A stretch of 64,000 nt of DNA from CAVTLG01 sp963735495 (GTDB lineage Bacteria > Chloroflexota > Ktedonobacteria > Ktedonobacterales > Ktedonobacteraceae), in contig CAVTLG010000002.1 of NCBI GenBank assembly GCA_963735495.1, forward strand, positions 620,001-684,000, given 5' to 3'. Below are positions 37,933 through 46,723 of the stretch, in pieces. How positions within the stretch are numbered: position 1 is the first letter of the stretch; each line of letters starts with the position of its first letter. The position numbers were made by a program, and so were the translations under genes. The notes beneath the pieces were generated by a model. That model ran no database searches. It saw only the letters and a program-made list of their open reading frames with translations, and was not told the DNA's origin.

Positions 37933-37934
37933 TA

Positions 37935-38398
37935 GAACGACCAACAGCTTGACCAATATGCTTGTCTTTACGCCGGGGATTTTTAGGTGAACCGAGAGGA
38001 AGTGATTGAGCCTTCTGAGTTAATGCTAACGTTCTTGCATATTCCTTTAGGTACTCTCTAGTGCGCTCTTCAGGTGGAAGATCTAGAAGAGGGCGAATAA
38101 TCTCATATCTGCGCCGTGCCTCATCTCGGCGGCTCGACGGCAGTTGTTGAAAATCTGCAATTGTATACTCTACAGAGAGCGGAGTATTAGGCTCTGCCTT
38201 TACATAACGCCCATATACTTCGAAACGTATTTCCCCTCGTGCCCAGAGTTCTGTTAATTCCTCCTGGGTCAGTGTAACTGAACCGCCAAAACTCTCATTC
38301 TTTGCAAGGAATTTATTGCCGAGCAGCAATTCATTAATGATGTAGACCTGATTGTTGTGTAGATAGCGAGTTCCCACGGTAAAACGCAGACGTGCCAT
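37935..38398 (-). pseudogene. tnsB: TnsB/TniA transposase, 5' part (N-terminal domain)
   Basis: The frame starts at ATG 38398 and continues to the insertion site; as it stands it runs into the MITE and stops at 37910. About 155 residues are visible: MARLRFTVGTRYLHNNQVYII, a region ending RRRYEIIRPLLDLP, and a basic segment RRKDKHIGQAVGRS. This is the DNA-binding N-terminal domain of TnsB. It breaks off in the middle of the second helix-turn-helix; the expected TLxRW-like helix is missing. The coding resumes at 36586 in a different phase. The gene begins 12 bp after the TnsA stop, in the usual tnsA-tnsB order. Confidence 0.8.
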
Positions 38399-38409
38399 AA
38401 TTCCCTCCT

Positions 38410-39111
38410 CTACATGGTGGAGCCACGAATCAAAGAACTTATGATACTAGGACTTGGCGTAGCAGGAACCAACCGAACAGTAGAGTCAAGCGTGATTGGG
38501 CTATCCAGATCTACTTGTAGAATATGCCGAAAGAGCATGCTATAAATAAATGGTATCTGGGTAAATGATTGTGAATTTTCTTGTTCGTTTGGTATATTAG
38601 ATAGAAAAGATGCCAGTTTCTCAAAAGGAACCCCTTGAGAATGTGCTTTCAGATAGGTGATACAACGGTTTAAGAGTATTGTCGGTATTGTCAAACGGCT
38701 GTAACGCCATAGCAGTTTCAAGTTGGCCAAAACATGATCATTACGGAGATCTTCATCCGTAATAAGGACAAAGTTATGCTCATTAGCTTTTGCCCATGTT
38801 GTGCCTCGTTTTATTTGCTTCTGGGTATGCTCGCCATTTATCAGTGCTTTTGGCTTACACTCAACAATTTCCTTCTTATCGGTTCGTATTACCTGGAAGT
38901 CTGGAGTGTAGCGGTAGCTCTCTCCTACGGTATCAGTGATAGTAAATGGCTGAGGATAATACTCTAACACTGTAGGGTCATATTCTAAAAAGTAGGGCAG
39001 GTCGCCTTCTATTGTAGATTCGCATCGTATACTACGCTTCATCTTGATTGACTGAAAAACTACAATAATGTTTTTATCATGATGACGGACTTTTCTAACT
39101 GGCTCAGCCAT
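38410..39111 (-). CDS. tnsA: TnsA-like endonuclease
   Basis: I choose the ATG at 39111, which has GAGGTAGGA before it; an upstream ATG at 39135 does not. The 233-residue protein has the TnsA nuclease core: the Glu in STIEGDLPYFLEYDP, then RYTPDFQV with the Asp, and IVECKPK (Glu-x-Lys), a PD-(D/E)xK restriction-like fold. After it comes a winged-helix region (VPFEKLASFLSN...FTQIPFIYSMLF) expected to contact TnsC. TnsA cuts the non-transferred strands so the element moves by cut-and-paste, as in Tn7. Its presence separates this from TnsA-less Tn5053-type elements. It lies between TniQ-A and TnsB. Confidence 0.88.
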   Translation of the reverse strand: MAEPVRKVRHHDKNIIVVFQSIKMKRSIRCESTIEGDLPYFLEYDPTVLEYYPQPFTITDTVGESYRYTPDFQVIRTDKKEIVECKPKALINGEHTQKQIKRGTTWAKANEHNFVLITDEDLRNDHVLANLKLLWRYSRLTIPTILLNRCITYLKAHSQGVPFEKLASFLSNIPNEQENSQSFTQIPFIYSMLFRHILQVDLDSPITLDSTVRLVPATPSPSIISSLIRGSTM

Positions 39112-39150
39112 CTTCCTACCTCGCTTTCGAAACATTCATAGCTGTTATGA

Positions 39151-41370
39151 TTAGCGCTTCAAATTTAGTACTGCCTGTTTAAGAAACCAGTATTGATTGC
39201 CGTTAACAATGTCTAAAGGTCTTAGCTTTCCTTCTTTGACCCATCGGTAGAGGGTAGCCTTAGTTACTCCTAGAGCTTGCACGGCTTCATTGGAGGTAAA
39301 ACGATCGTTTCTCCACTGTGATAATCGCTCTTTGTCAAAAATATGTGCATTCTCTCCCTCTATATCGGGATCACCTACGAGCAGTTCTGACATATGATTA
39401 GTGCGTATCCAGTGTTTTAATGTAGGAATGCCTACCATAAGAAGATCAGCCGCCTCTTTCTGAGTAACATACATTGAACATAACCTGTAAACTTCTGCTG
39501 CTTTAAAGTACTTATCCAGCCTATACATTACGATAGGTAAAATGCGTCCATTCCTTATCCATTGTGTCAATGTGAAATCTTTGATCCCTAAGAGCCTTAG
39601 CACCTCTTGGTGTTCTAACCACATAGATTGATCCCTTAAAAATGCTATACATTCTTGAAACTCATGAGGATCAAACAGAAGAGACTTGAGTCGAAAATTA
39701 CTTTCTGATGGATGATAAGCTGTTAAATTTCCCTCCATTATTTGCAAAAGTATAGTTATAGCTTGGAGAGATTCTTTGTAAGTGAAAATATTATCAGCCT
39801 TGGCAAAATCAACCCATGGACCCTTTTTGGTTAGTTCTTGAGAGGAGTAGCTTTTTACGTACCTTGAGAACTTCTCTAGAAATATCATCACTTCTGATAA
39901 CTTATAATGCATTCCATAATTGCGCCTTAATATTTTTTCTTTATTGATGATACCAAAACTAGATAATTCTTCTATTACTCTGTTTGGTACACCCATAAGC
40001 AAACCAGCTTTTTCTGAGGAAACAAGGCTATCCCATGCTTTTGAATAGCGAAGTACCTCTTGTTTATCTATTAATTCATTTTCATCATCTGTTATTTGAG
40101 TCAATATCTTATTTCTCAGTAAAAGTTTAATAACTCCATCAGAAGTATGAAGAATATTCGCAGCACTCTCAATGCTTACATATTTGGCATATTCAAGAAG
40201 ATCTGGCCTTCTTTTATAAAAATATGTGTGCATAGAAGAGTCATCTAACCAGTAGTTTTTAGCGATATAGCAATCAAGCGCTTCTTGAAGAAACTTAAAT
40301 TCTGGATATGCCCATTGTTGTTTAATCCATCGAGAATAAAGAACCCCCAAATGATCTTGAGGTCTACCTTTTAAAATCTCCTCTTTATTAATTCCTTCGT
40401 AATGTATGTTTTGTGACTCAGGCTCCGTCTCATTGGTATACTTGCGGAGAAAATCGAAAAAGCTTTCTGGCCAATTCATAATTACTTTACAAGAAGTTGC
40501 ATATATACAGTAATTTTCGTAAGGAGTTAGCACCAGCTCTCCTTTTCGGCAGGTTAAAGTGCGCCCATCTGGATAAGAAGAGAGAGAATGAAAATAAGAC
40601 CAACTCTGATGTTTTCTCATTTGTATAGAGTTTTGTATGCCCTCAATGATTTTATAAAGTACTGCTGGAGACTGTAGTGGCAAATTAGAGATCTCATGCT
40701 CAGGAGTAATATATTCCATAAACCATGATTGGAGTATTCTCTGAGTACGTAATCCAACTTCATCATTGGCTATGGAGATGACTTCTGCTCTTGTTAGATC
40801 ACTTTTGCATTTATCGCATTTCGCCATAATAACTGCGTATTGTGAAACCTTCTTATAACAATTGGGACATTGATCTACAAGTAGACATTCATGCTTGAGA
40901 CAAGCTGATAAGGCCACTGGCATCCAGTTTAATGGATAGTAAGGGGTCTCTTGCAAGCACTTAGGACAAAACTGGCTACTAATACTCAAGGGGCGTATTT
41001 GTGATTGCTCTTGGCCATTGGAGAGACAGGGGACTAACGTTTTATCAGGCAATTCTAGGTAGTTTACAGAGCGAGGAGGAGACGTAATCACTAGAGCAAA
41101 GCGATGATAGGTACTTCTATATAATGTGAAAGGATCGATCATCGTCAAAGCGGCAATCCTACTATAGGTCTCAGCTTTAAAAGGCAAATCCAAGCGATCT
41201 TTTACATATTTGTGATGTTTCCGTGGATCCAGTTTGCCCAATACCAGATCCCATAGAATACTTGGAGAAACATAAGAGTTCGCCTGAGAACTCCGCACTA
41301 AAAAAGAAAATAGTGACTCTTCAGGTAATATCGATAGACGTGCTAGTAATGGTTGTAATGTTGCTTGCAT
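39151..41370 (-). CDS. TniQ/TnsD-like target selector with five HTH modules (TniQ-A)
   Basis: The 739-residue protein is a paralogue of the TniQ at 31316-33496. It has the TniQ domain (ILPEESLFSFLVRSSQANSYV), zinc fingers CPKCLQETPYYPLNWMPVAL...CLKHEC and CPNCYKK...CDKC, then helix-turn-helix modules from about residue 390: VSIESAANILHTSDGVIKLL, SSEKAGLLMGVPNRVIEEL, EHQEVLRLLGIKDFTLTQWI, TQKEAADLLMVGIPTLKHWI and TSNEAVQALGVTKATLYRWV. The shared layout implies that the two copies diverged to recognise different targets. One may recognise the gyrB 3' end and the other another site or plasmid DNA. The gene is AT-rich compared with the flanks, suggesting a separate history. Confidence 0.83.
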   Translation of the reverse strand: MQATLQPLLARLSILPEESLFSFLVRSSQANSYVSPSILWDLVLGKLDPRKHHKYVKDRLDLPFKAETYSRIAALTMIDPFTLYRSTYHRFALVITSPPRSVNYLELPDKTLVPCLSNGQEQSQIRPLSISSQFCPKCLQETPYYPLNWMPVALSACLKHECLLVDQCPNCYKKVSQYAVIMAKCDKCKSDLTRAEVISIANDEVGLRTQRILQSWFMEYITPEHEISNLPLQSPAVLYKIIEGIQNSIQMRKHQSWSYFHSLSSYPDGRTLTCRKGELVLTPYENYCIYATSCKVIMNWPESFFDFLRKYTNETEPESQNIHYEGINKEEILKGRPQDHLGVLYSRWIKQQWAYPEFKFLQEALDCYIAKNYWLDDSSMHTYFYKRRPDLLEYAKYVSIESAANILHTSDGVIKLLLRNKILTQITDDENELIDKQEVLRYSKAWDSLVSSEKAGLLMGVPNRVIEELSSFGIINKEKILRRNYGMHYKLSEVMIFLEKFSRYVKSYSSQELTKKGPWVDFAKADNIFTYKESLQAITILLQIMEGNLTAYHPSESNFRLKSLLFDPHEFQECIAFLRDQSMWLEHQEVLRLLGIKDFTLTQWIRNGRILPIVMYRLDKYFKAAEVYRLCSMYVTQKEAADLLMVGIPTLKHWIRTNHMSELLVGDPDIEGENAHIFDKERLSQWRNDRFTSNEAVQALGVTKATLYRWVKEGKLRPLDIVNGNQYWFLKQAVLNLKR

Positions 41371-41491
41371 TTATGCCAAAATCCTGTTGTGAAAACTTGG
41401 TCAACTTCCCTAATGTAAGGATACACCTATAAACCTAATCATCAACTCTTATGCAATTAGATTGATCTCCTGAAACCACTGTTAATCAGCA

Positions 41492-41986
41492 TTATTTATC
41501 CTCTTGATACTCTTCTGTGAAATATTGTCTCCAAGCCTGCATGTATCCATTGATAAACCAGGCTTGAAGCGCAGAACTGCTCGGATATATGGTTTGGGCC
41601 GCAGCGTAAGCGTAGCAATCTATCGCGAAATCAACCGCAGATAAGTACTCCATCTCCTCCTGGCTAGATTTTGCCCGTACTAAATCATTCTGAAAATAGG
41701 TTTGTCCTTTCTCCCAGGCTATTTTTATCTGGGGAATGCGTCCATGAAGAGAGTGCCATTCCTGCTCAAAACGTCTGGTCTGTTGAGCTGTTTCAACCGC
41801 ATGAGCAAGAAATGTTTGAAGATGGAGCGGATATAGTGAGCAATCACAGTCAGGTTGTCCAACTTCACTTCCGCCGTTGGCAATTAATGCGCTTATATAG
41901 TTTACAGATAGAGCGACTCCGAATACCTCTGGATCAATATCGTCTCTACGAAGATCGAGGTAATACTGAAGATTGCTACCGCTCAT
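41492..41986 (-). CDS. Unknown protein upstream of the tni operon
   Basis: The 164-residue protein is acidic and helical, with no signal peptide or clear motif. A Cys-rich spot DCDCSLYPLH (about residues 47-57) is visible. It lies about 120 bp before TniQ-A on the same strand and about 55 bp after the antirepressor-like gene, so these may be cotranscribed. I cannot name a family. Confidence 0.55.
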   Translation of the reverse strand: MSGSNLQYYLDLRRDDIDPEVFGVALSVNYISALIANGGSEVGQPDCDCSLYPLHLQTFLAHAVETAQQTRRFEQEWHSLHGRIPQIKIAWEKGQTYFQNDLVRAKSSQEEMEYLSAVDFAIDCYAYAAAQTIYPSSSALQAWFINGYMQAWRQYFTEEYQEDK

Positions 41987-42042
41987 GATATTGCCTTCTC
42001 GTCATACTATCTTTCAAAATGATTTAGATACTAGTAATAGCC

Positions 42043-42822
42043 TTAGTCCTTTTCTAAAACGACCTTATGCTCCTCCAAAAACGCAATGAAGTTTTGATGC
42101 CATTGTGACATTTGCGAGATATATTCAAAAAACTTTGTGCTGCTTTCCTGCAAGAAGACTGGAAATAAAGGTAAAGATAGCTGCTCGCGTATCTGGCCAT
42201 TCTCATCAAGCCTTACGGCGTCAATGATAGGATCGGTTGCTTGTTCTTGTACCATTTGACGAGCGTGATCTGTCGCTCCTCGCATCAAATCTTTGCCTTG
42301 AGTGATTAGCCCTTCCAATTGGATACAAAAGTCAAAATGGCCTAAAGTTGGGTAAATACGATTAGCTAATTGTGAAAGTTTGGCATCAGTATCCCTGTAT
42401 GCTACAAGAAACTTAAAAAGGAGACTGCTCATTTGCCTGTAGTTGCTCAGCATTTCCACATGAGTTTTCTTTAGAGCCTCACACCATGATTCTGTCGCTA
42501 GATGAAGCTGCTCTTGATGTTTCGGGGGAAGCAGTGACCAGTCGAAGCAATTGCACCAAAGTGGGATAGCACCTATGTGGAGACACCAGACGATACGCTT
42601 CCGCCCAGTTGCTGTACGGAGTGGCAATTTGCGTGCATTCATCCAGAGAACCAGTTTACGCCACCGAGGAATGTACGAGTTGGCATGTAATCCAAGCATC
42701 TCACAGAGAGCAATTACAGGAACGTAGCGAGTTCCATCTGCCACATATAGAACGGGAACTTCATAATCAAAGTAGGGAAGTGTGATTACCGTTTGATAAA
42801 TATCATGCATCTTCTCTTCCAT
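42043..42822 (-). CDS. Phage antirepressor-type (P22_AR_N-like) protein
   Basis: The ATG at 42822 has GGAGAGG six bases before it; GTG at 42837 is an alternative. The 259-residue product contains the antirepressor N-terminal pattern: LYVADGTRYVPVIALCEMLGL, then WRKLVLWMNARKLPLRTATG and CLHIGAIPLWCNCFDW. A helical C-terminal region follows (about 100-259) with no known motif. P22 Ant-like proteins counter repressors; close relatives also bind DNA. Beside the transposition genes it may control their expression. The gene is divergent from an HTH protein at 42997, and the 160-bp AT-rich gap between them probably carries both promoters. Confidence 0.7.
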   Translation of the reverse strand: MEEKMHDIYQTVITLPYFDYEVPVLYVADGTRYVPVIALCEMLGLHANSYIPRWRKLVLWMNARKLPLRTATGRKRIVWCLHIGAIPLWCNCFDWSLLPPKHQEQLHLATESWCEALKKTHVEMLSNYRQMSSLLFKFLVAYRDTDAKLSQLANRIYPTLGHFDFCIQLEGLITQGKDLMRGATDHARQMVQEQATDPIIDAVRLDENGQIREQLSLPLFPVFLQESSTKFFEYISQMSQWHQNFIAFLEEHKVVLEKD

Positions 42823-42837
42823 CATCAACCTCTCCAC

Positions 42838-42996
42838 GATTCCATATCACTCCAAATAGGGTCAAAGCGTACCGATAAGAATTATAACAGATAATTCTAG
42901 GCTTGTAAATAAACCTAGATAGTAAGTAAGTGATTGATGAAGAATATCTAATTAGTTAAATTTACAGCGAAGTATAGCTACTAATACACTTCTCTC
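42838..42996. promoter_or_regulatory. AT-rich divergent intergenic region
   Basis: This 159-bp spacer separates two divergent genes (an antirepressor-like and an HTH protein) and is very AT-rich. Several weak -10-like boxes such as TATAAC and TAGTAA occur; I cannot choose one. It is the likely control point for the tni side of the element. Confidence 0.3.
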
Positions 42997-43539
42997 ATGA
43001 TAGATGGCGTCAATATCCCTAATCTTCCAGGCTATATCTCAATCAAAGAAGCAGCCGATATGTTAGGAGTCTCAGATAAGAGGGTCTACCAGTACGTTAT
43101 GTCTGGTCGTCTACCAGCCCAAAGAGTCGGTCATATTTTGATTCTTCCAATAGAAGAGGTCAAGCGTTTCAAACCAGGTCCTTCTGGACGCATAAGGACC
43201 AAAGCACCTTCTTGGCGAGCCTATCGCAGTCGAGGAAAGTTACTTGCAACAGACATTCATGTGCAGGTACGAGCAGGCCAACAGGAAAAGCTTGTGGAGA
43301 AATTAAAGACAATTCAAAAGGCTGGTCAGCACACTTTCCCTGGAACAGTGGCACGCTATGTCATTAAGGGGAACAACGCGCTAACTACACTTCAGATATT
43401 GCTTATCTGGAAAGATACGGAGATGCCTGAAGAACCTATGCGTCAACAAGATCTTGCAGCATTCCAAGAGGAATTGGCCGATGTGTTGGATTGGGAGACG
43501 GCACAGTATGATACTAACGAAGCAATTATTCACACATAG
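42997..43539 (+). CDS. Excisionase/MerR-like helix-turn-helix DNA-binding protein
   Basis: Residues 10-55 form an HTH_17-type winged helix: GYISIKEAADMLGVSDKRVYQYVMSGRLPAQRVGHILILPIEEVKRF. This resembles the modules in the two TniQ proteins. The remaining 125 residues are an alpha+beta domain, HVQVRAGQQEKLVEKLKTIQ...TLQILLIWKDTEMPEE, that I do not recognise. A ribosome site is weak. It is divergent from the antirepressor-like gene and is probably a regulator, or an excisionase-like architectural factor, of the transposon. Confidence 0.75.
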   Translation: MIDGVNIPNLPGYISIKEAADMLGVSDKRVYQYVMSGRLPAQRVGHILILPIEEVKRFKPGPSGRIRTKAPSWRAYRSRGKLLATDIHVQVRAGQQEKLVEKLKTIQKAGQHTFPGTVARYVIKGNNALTTLQILLIWKDTEMPEEPMRQQDLAAFQEELADVLDWETAQYDTNEAIIHT

Positions 43540-44462
43540 GAGAAGTTCTCTTTCCCCAATTTGTCCAATGTCTAATATATTGAACTTCACTGATCTTATC
43601 TTTTGATTGGCATGTATGTCATTTCTCACACATATATGAGAGAAATATTTCCCACTATCTTTTTTACCAATTACGCTAGCCTACATCCTACTCCGTTTGA
43701 GCCTAACTCGACGCTTAAACGGCGCAAAGTGGAGCAAGAAATATTCATGTCTCGCTGTTTGAGAGCAACGAGAGTTCATGTAAAAGAATTCATCCTTTCC
43801 ATCGTTCCATTTTATTGTTCAGCGTGAGCTACATTTTAAGGTTAGCGTCAATAAAGCTACCATTTGCCATTACACCAGGGTTTCACGGTACGGAATCGCA
43901 GACGCATCTAAAATGTATCCGTGCTTTTTTGAGGTGAAAGGTCTTTCAGATGCGTAGCGGTTGGGAATCCTCGTCTTTCTGGACAATAATGCAAACCTCG
44001 CGGCCCTCGGTGAGTGGATCTATGGGTGGGGACAACAGCACTTCCTGTACCTCTCCTCAGTCCAGGGATCGGGGTAGGCATTATTGTGGATGGATAGCTC
44101 TTGTGAGGATACTGGAACAGTGCTCTGCAGGCCGGACACACGATCGTGGAGCCCGGAGGCCGCTGTGTGGCATGTTGCAAATGAGGACACCTAGAAGTGC
44201 TGGCCTCGAGAACGGCGATTGGCACCCAGGCTGCAGCCCGAGCCAAAGGGCAACAGAGCCTAATCTGGCAAAAAGGCGAACGCTCAAACGCGATTATCCC
44301 AGCGAACGTCGAGGAGGCCATAAGCTATGGAGATATGCTCACTCGTGAGTTGCGGACACAAGCATAGCGCTATCTTGGGGTTGCAGTGATCAACTTGGTT
44401 CACCTCTTCAATCCGCATACCGTCGCAATTGGAAAGTCTCTCAGGGCGAAGCAAGCCTTTTA
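43540..44462. other. No supported gene; probable decayed sequence
   Basis: About 920 bp with several overlapping short frames on both strands, none with a ribosome site, a family motif or a sensible length. A short plus-strand stretch near 43968-44070 reads like coding (LAALGEWIYGWGQQHFLYL) but is closed by stops. It may be the remnant of a lost gene or IS. I see no repeats or hairpins worth listing. Confidence 0.4.
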
Positions 44463-44648
44463 TCAGTTTTGTCCCGCTCTTGTCTGTCTGCTTCCGAATA
44501 GTACCAAAATGAGTATTGCCGCGTCCTGAAACAACTGGTTTGTTGTATTATTGGCGAATTGTCTGTAGGTGTTTGTCTGAACGTACCGTTCGTAAACGCC
44601 CATCTGCATTGCGTGGCGATTGCTACACATACCACTACTCTTTCCCAT
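44463..44648 (-). CDS. Small protein (61 aa) at the end of the ubiquitin-like operon
   Basis: The ATG at 44648 lies next to the E1 stop codon and has a perfect AAGGAGG nine bases upstream, inside the end of the E1 gene. The product begins MGKSSGMCSNRHAMQMGVYER and contains a hydrophobic segment QDAAILILVLFG. No family is recognised. Because of the ribosome site and coupling I consider it likely real; it could also be a chance frame. Confidence 0.45.
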   Translation of the reverse strand: MGKSSGMCSNRHAMQMGVYERYVQTNTYRQFANNTTNQLFQDAAILILVLFGSRQTRAGQN

Positions 44649-44649
44649 A

Positions 44650-45990
44650 TCAGCATTCCTCCTTTCCATGAAGACTGCGCATTTTGGAATTTTGGCATTG
44701 CACTGGACAATGCGGATTGATTGGGATAGGTCGGGGCCAGTATGATCGTGCTAGGTCCAGACGAAGCGGCGTACACCAGATGCTCTGGTCATTTCCCATC
44801 TGAGCATGACCCAAGCTGTGCCGCAGTAGTCGAATTGCAAGCAGGAGTCCGGCCCAATATGAGACAAAAGAAACAGTTGGAATGAGCCCACCTCCAAAAT
44901 CATCCTCTGGATGCAAGCATCCTGCGCATGCCTGACCAGCAGTATGCGAAGATGTGACCGTGAAGAAGTGAGAAGTTGCCCCTACACCTAGCCATGCTGG
45001 GCACGCGCGCTGCACAGCCCAGCGTGCAGGAATATCATCAGTGCCAACAATTACCTGAGAGGCAAAGGGCTGTAGATGCTCACTGGTTGCCTCAGTATAC
45101 GCCTGCGCTACACCAGCCAGTGTGACGCCGGGACGGCACCAGGAACTCAGTGTATCAATTTTACGAAGTTCGCATTCAGAGCGGCGTAAGAGCATATAGC
45201 GATTTAAGTTCGAGAGATCATAGCGCTCTGGCTCAATAACACGTATTGCAGTGGTTACCTCAGGGAGGTGAAGCAATGTGTATAGCGTCGCATGGGCAAT
45301 GGCACCTCCACTGACAAAATCGAGCATACCTAGTGCAAAGGGACCAGTTACAGTGTCAGGCGGAGCTACACACACTCGTGCCGCATCGACCGGCATCAGG
45401 AATCGGGAGATCACAGGGTGGGGTAAAGTACAGCCGAGAGTACGCAGCGCATATTTGAAAACCTCTGGAGCTGCAATGCCAGCAGCGGTGAGCCCCCCAA
45501 TGGGAAACGAATCCACCCAACGCCGAGCATTTTGGCTCGCGGGAACAGTCCAACCTGACCACGTATCGCCGCAGAGCCGAAGAGCAATATCAGCTTGCCC
45601 TTCCCAAGCCGAGTCGCCAAGGATGAAGACTATATCAGCCGGTTCCTTAACGTCACTGACCGTGACCAGACAGCCAGAGAGGAGATCGCTTCCCAGTTCT
45701 AGCAAGCCCGCACGGAAGTCCTTTCCGCGGAGTGGCGGCTGGAATCCCAAGATGGGAAGCTCAGGAAGCGCTAGTCTGATCTCTGCTCCAAGGCGCGCGA
45801 TGAGATCAAAGAGGGTCACGAGTGCATGCTGACCAGATGGCACACTGAGGTTTGCTTCGTCAGCTACCAAAAGAACGCGGGTTCTCATGAATGCTTTGAT
45901 GATTTGCTCATCCGATAGTGTATTGGCCCCCATTAAATCGCTATCCCGTGCTACCAGGAGCGTCCGACTCAATGCCTCGCAGAGACTCAT
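44650..45990 (-). CDS. E1-like (ThiF-fold) ubiquitin-activating enzyme
   Basis: The ATG at 45990 overlaps the JAB stop (TGATGA). The 446-residue protein has a poorly conserved N-terminal half and a ThiF/E1 adenylation domain from about residue 235: SGGAIAHATLYTLLHLPE in place of the usual GxGxxG, then IRVIEPERYDLSNLNRYMLLRRSE, the SNLNR signature. A later CAGCLHPED provides Cys residues for the thioester or zinc. It should adenylate the C-terminal Gly of the Ubl encoded upstream. No E2-like gene was found nearby. The gene is third in the operon Ubl-JAB-E1. N-terminal half function is unknown. Activity is not certain because the glycine motif is altered. Confidence 0.8.
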   Translation of the reverse strand: MSLCEALSRTLLVARDSDLMGANTLSDEQIIKAFMRTRVLLVADEANLSVPSGQHALVTLFDLIARLGAEIRLALPELPILGFQPPLRGKDFRAGLLELGSDLLSGCLVTVSDVKEPADIVFILGDSAWEGQADIALRLCGDTWSGWTVPASQNARRWVDSFPIGGLTAAGIAAPEVFKYALRTLGCTLPHPVISRFLMPVDAARVCVAPPDTVTGPFALGMLDFVSGGAIAHATLYTLLHLPEVTTAIRVIEPERYDLSNLNRYMLLRRSECELRKIDTLSSWCRPGVTLAGVAQAYTEATSEHLQPFASQVIVGTDDIPARWAVQRACPAWLGVGATSHFFTVTSSHTAGQACAGCLHPEDDFGGGLIPTVSFVSYWAGLLLAIRLLRHSLGHAQMGNDQSIWCTPLRLDLARSYWPRPIPINPHCPVQCQNSKMRSLHGKEEC

Positions 45991-46436
45991 CAGTATATAC
46001 CTGAAGGGATATCTAAGTGTGTGGAAACAGCGACCTCCCGCCACTCTCTTCCTACGCGCTTAGCTAGATAGGCATTGTCAAGCCCCTCAGGGCCAAGCCC
46101 GTACTGAGGAATCACTAGCGAGAGAAAGCCAGGTGTATCGATCAGTGCCCATGCATCATCTGTTAGAGAATGGAAAGCTTCGCGCGGGTGTGTATGGACC
46201 TGAACCCTGACACTCCTCCGTCTGCGCGCGAGCGAGAACCAGAAGGTGGTCAGCCACTGATCATCAATTTGATACCCGCCGCCTATCGAAGTGTGTTTAG
46301 GATGGATCACCTCGTCCACCTTCTCGGAGGTATCTGCGGGACCCAGCCAGTAGGTAACGCACTCCCGCCGCCCACCTCCGCAATCTCGAAAGATTGCAAA
46401 GGTGTCGGCGACCAGTTGAGCCGGTACTGCGATCAT
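45990..46436 (-). CDS. JAB/MPN+ metallopeptidase (putative Ubl-processing enzyme)
   Basis: The 148-residue protein has the full JAMM zinc motif HTHPREAFHSLTDDAW: two His, then Ser-x-x-Asp. A Glu in DTSEKVDEVIHP (about residue 40) can be the general acid. The fold is a single MPN+ domain of normal length. Such enzymes cut after the C-terminal Gly of ubiquitin-like proteins or remove them from targets. The start overlaps the Ubl stop by ATGA, and the E1 start overlaps its own stop, so the three are translated together. Confidence 0.9.
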   Translation of the reverse strand: MIAVPAQLVADTFAIFRDCGGGRRECVTYWLGPADTSEKVDEVIHPKHTSIGGGYQIDDQWLTTFWFSLARRRRSVRVQVHTHPREAFHSLTDDAWALIDTPGFLSLVIPQYGLGPEGLDNAYLAKRVGREWREVAVSTHLDIPSGIY

Positions 46437-46723
46437 TCGTTTCCACCCTTTACCTTACTGGGCCGCAGGGCTAATGCGGTCCCAGGTGTAATATGTGCAT
46501 CTGCGAGCGAGAGGTTCTCCGGCGTCACCTCAGAACCATCGCTCTCACGATAGAAGGCCATAATATGTCGCTGGTTCTGGATGCTGAAGAGATTCATCGC
46601 CTGCTCGAGAGCCGCCTGAACCGTTTCGTGTGGTTGAACTGTGAGAGGTTCAGTCACGCCATTATACGTAACTTCGATAGTGAACGTATGGGTCTGTGGC
46701 TGTATCTGGATATCATGTGCCAT
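46433..46723 (-). CDS. Ubiquitin-like beta-grasp protein with GGNE tail
   Basis: The ATG at 46723 has AAGGA eight bases before it; the frame is open further upstream but unsupported. The 96-residue product has the beta-grasp pattern of ubiquitin-like proteins: TFTIEVTYNGVTEPLTVQPHETVQAALEQAM, then FYRESDGSEVTPENLSLAD and GTALALRPSKV. It ends KGGNE, so two residues follow a Gly-Gly. The JAB peptidase encoded next could trim the tail to expose GG for the E1. The acceptor is unknown. The upstream 126-bp gap is divergent to an XRE repressor, which probably controls it. Confidence 0.85.
   Translation of the reverse strand: MAHDIQIQPQTHTFTIEVTYNGVTEPLTVQPHETVQAALEQAMNLFSIQNQRHIMAFYRESDGSEVTPENLSLADAHITPGTALALRPSKVKGGNE

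Noticed and set aside
37910..37934. The last residues (SGLSIFI) of the N-terminal TnsB piece as real protein
   Set aside because: They are encoded by the end of the MITE-like element, not by tnsB.
43908..44348. Overlapping frames of 130-137 codons on both strands
   Set aside because: No ribosome site, no family, and the two frames shadow each other; kept only as a non-coding stretch.
44441..44776. Alternative 111-codon minus frame over the end of E1
   Set aside because: It overlaps the E1 gene in another phase and lacks a ribosome site; the 61-codon frame is better supported.
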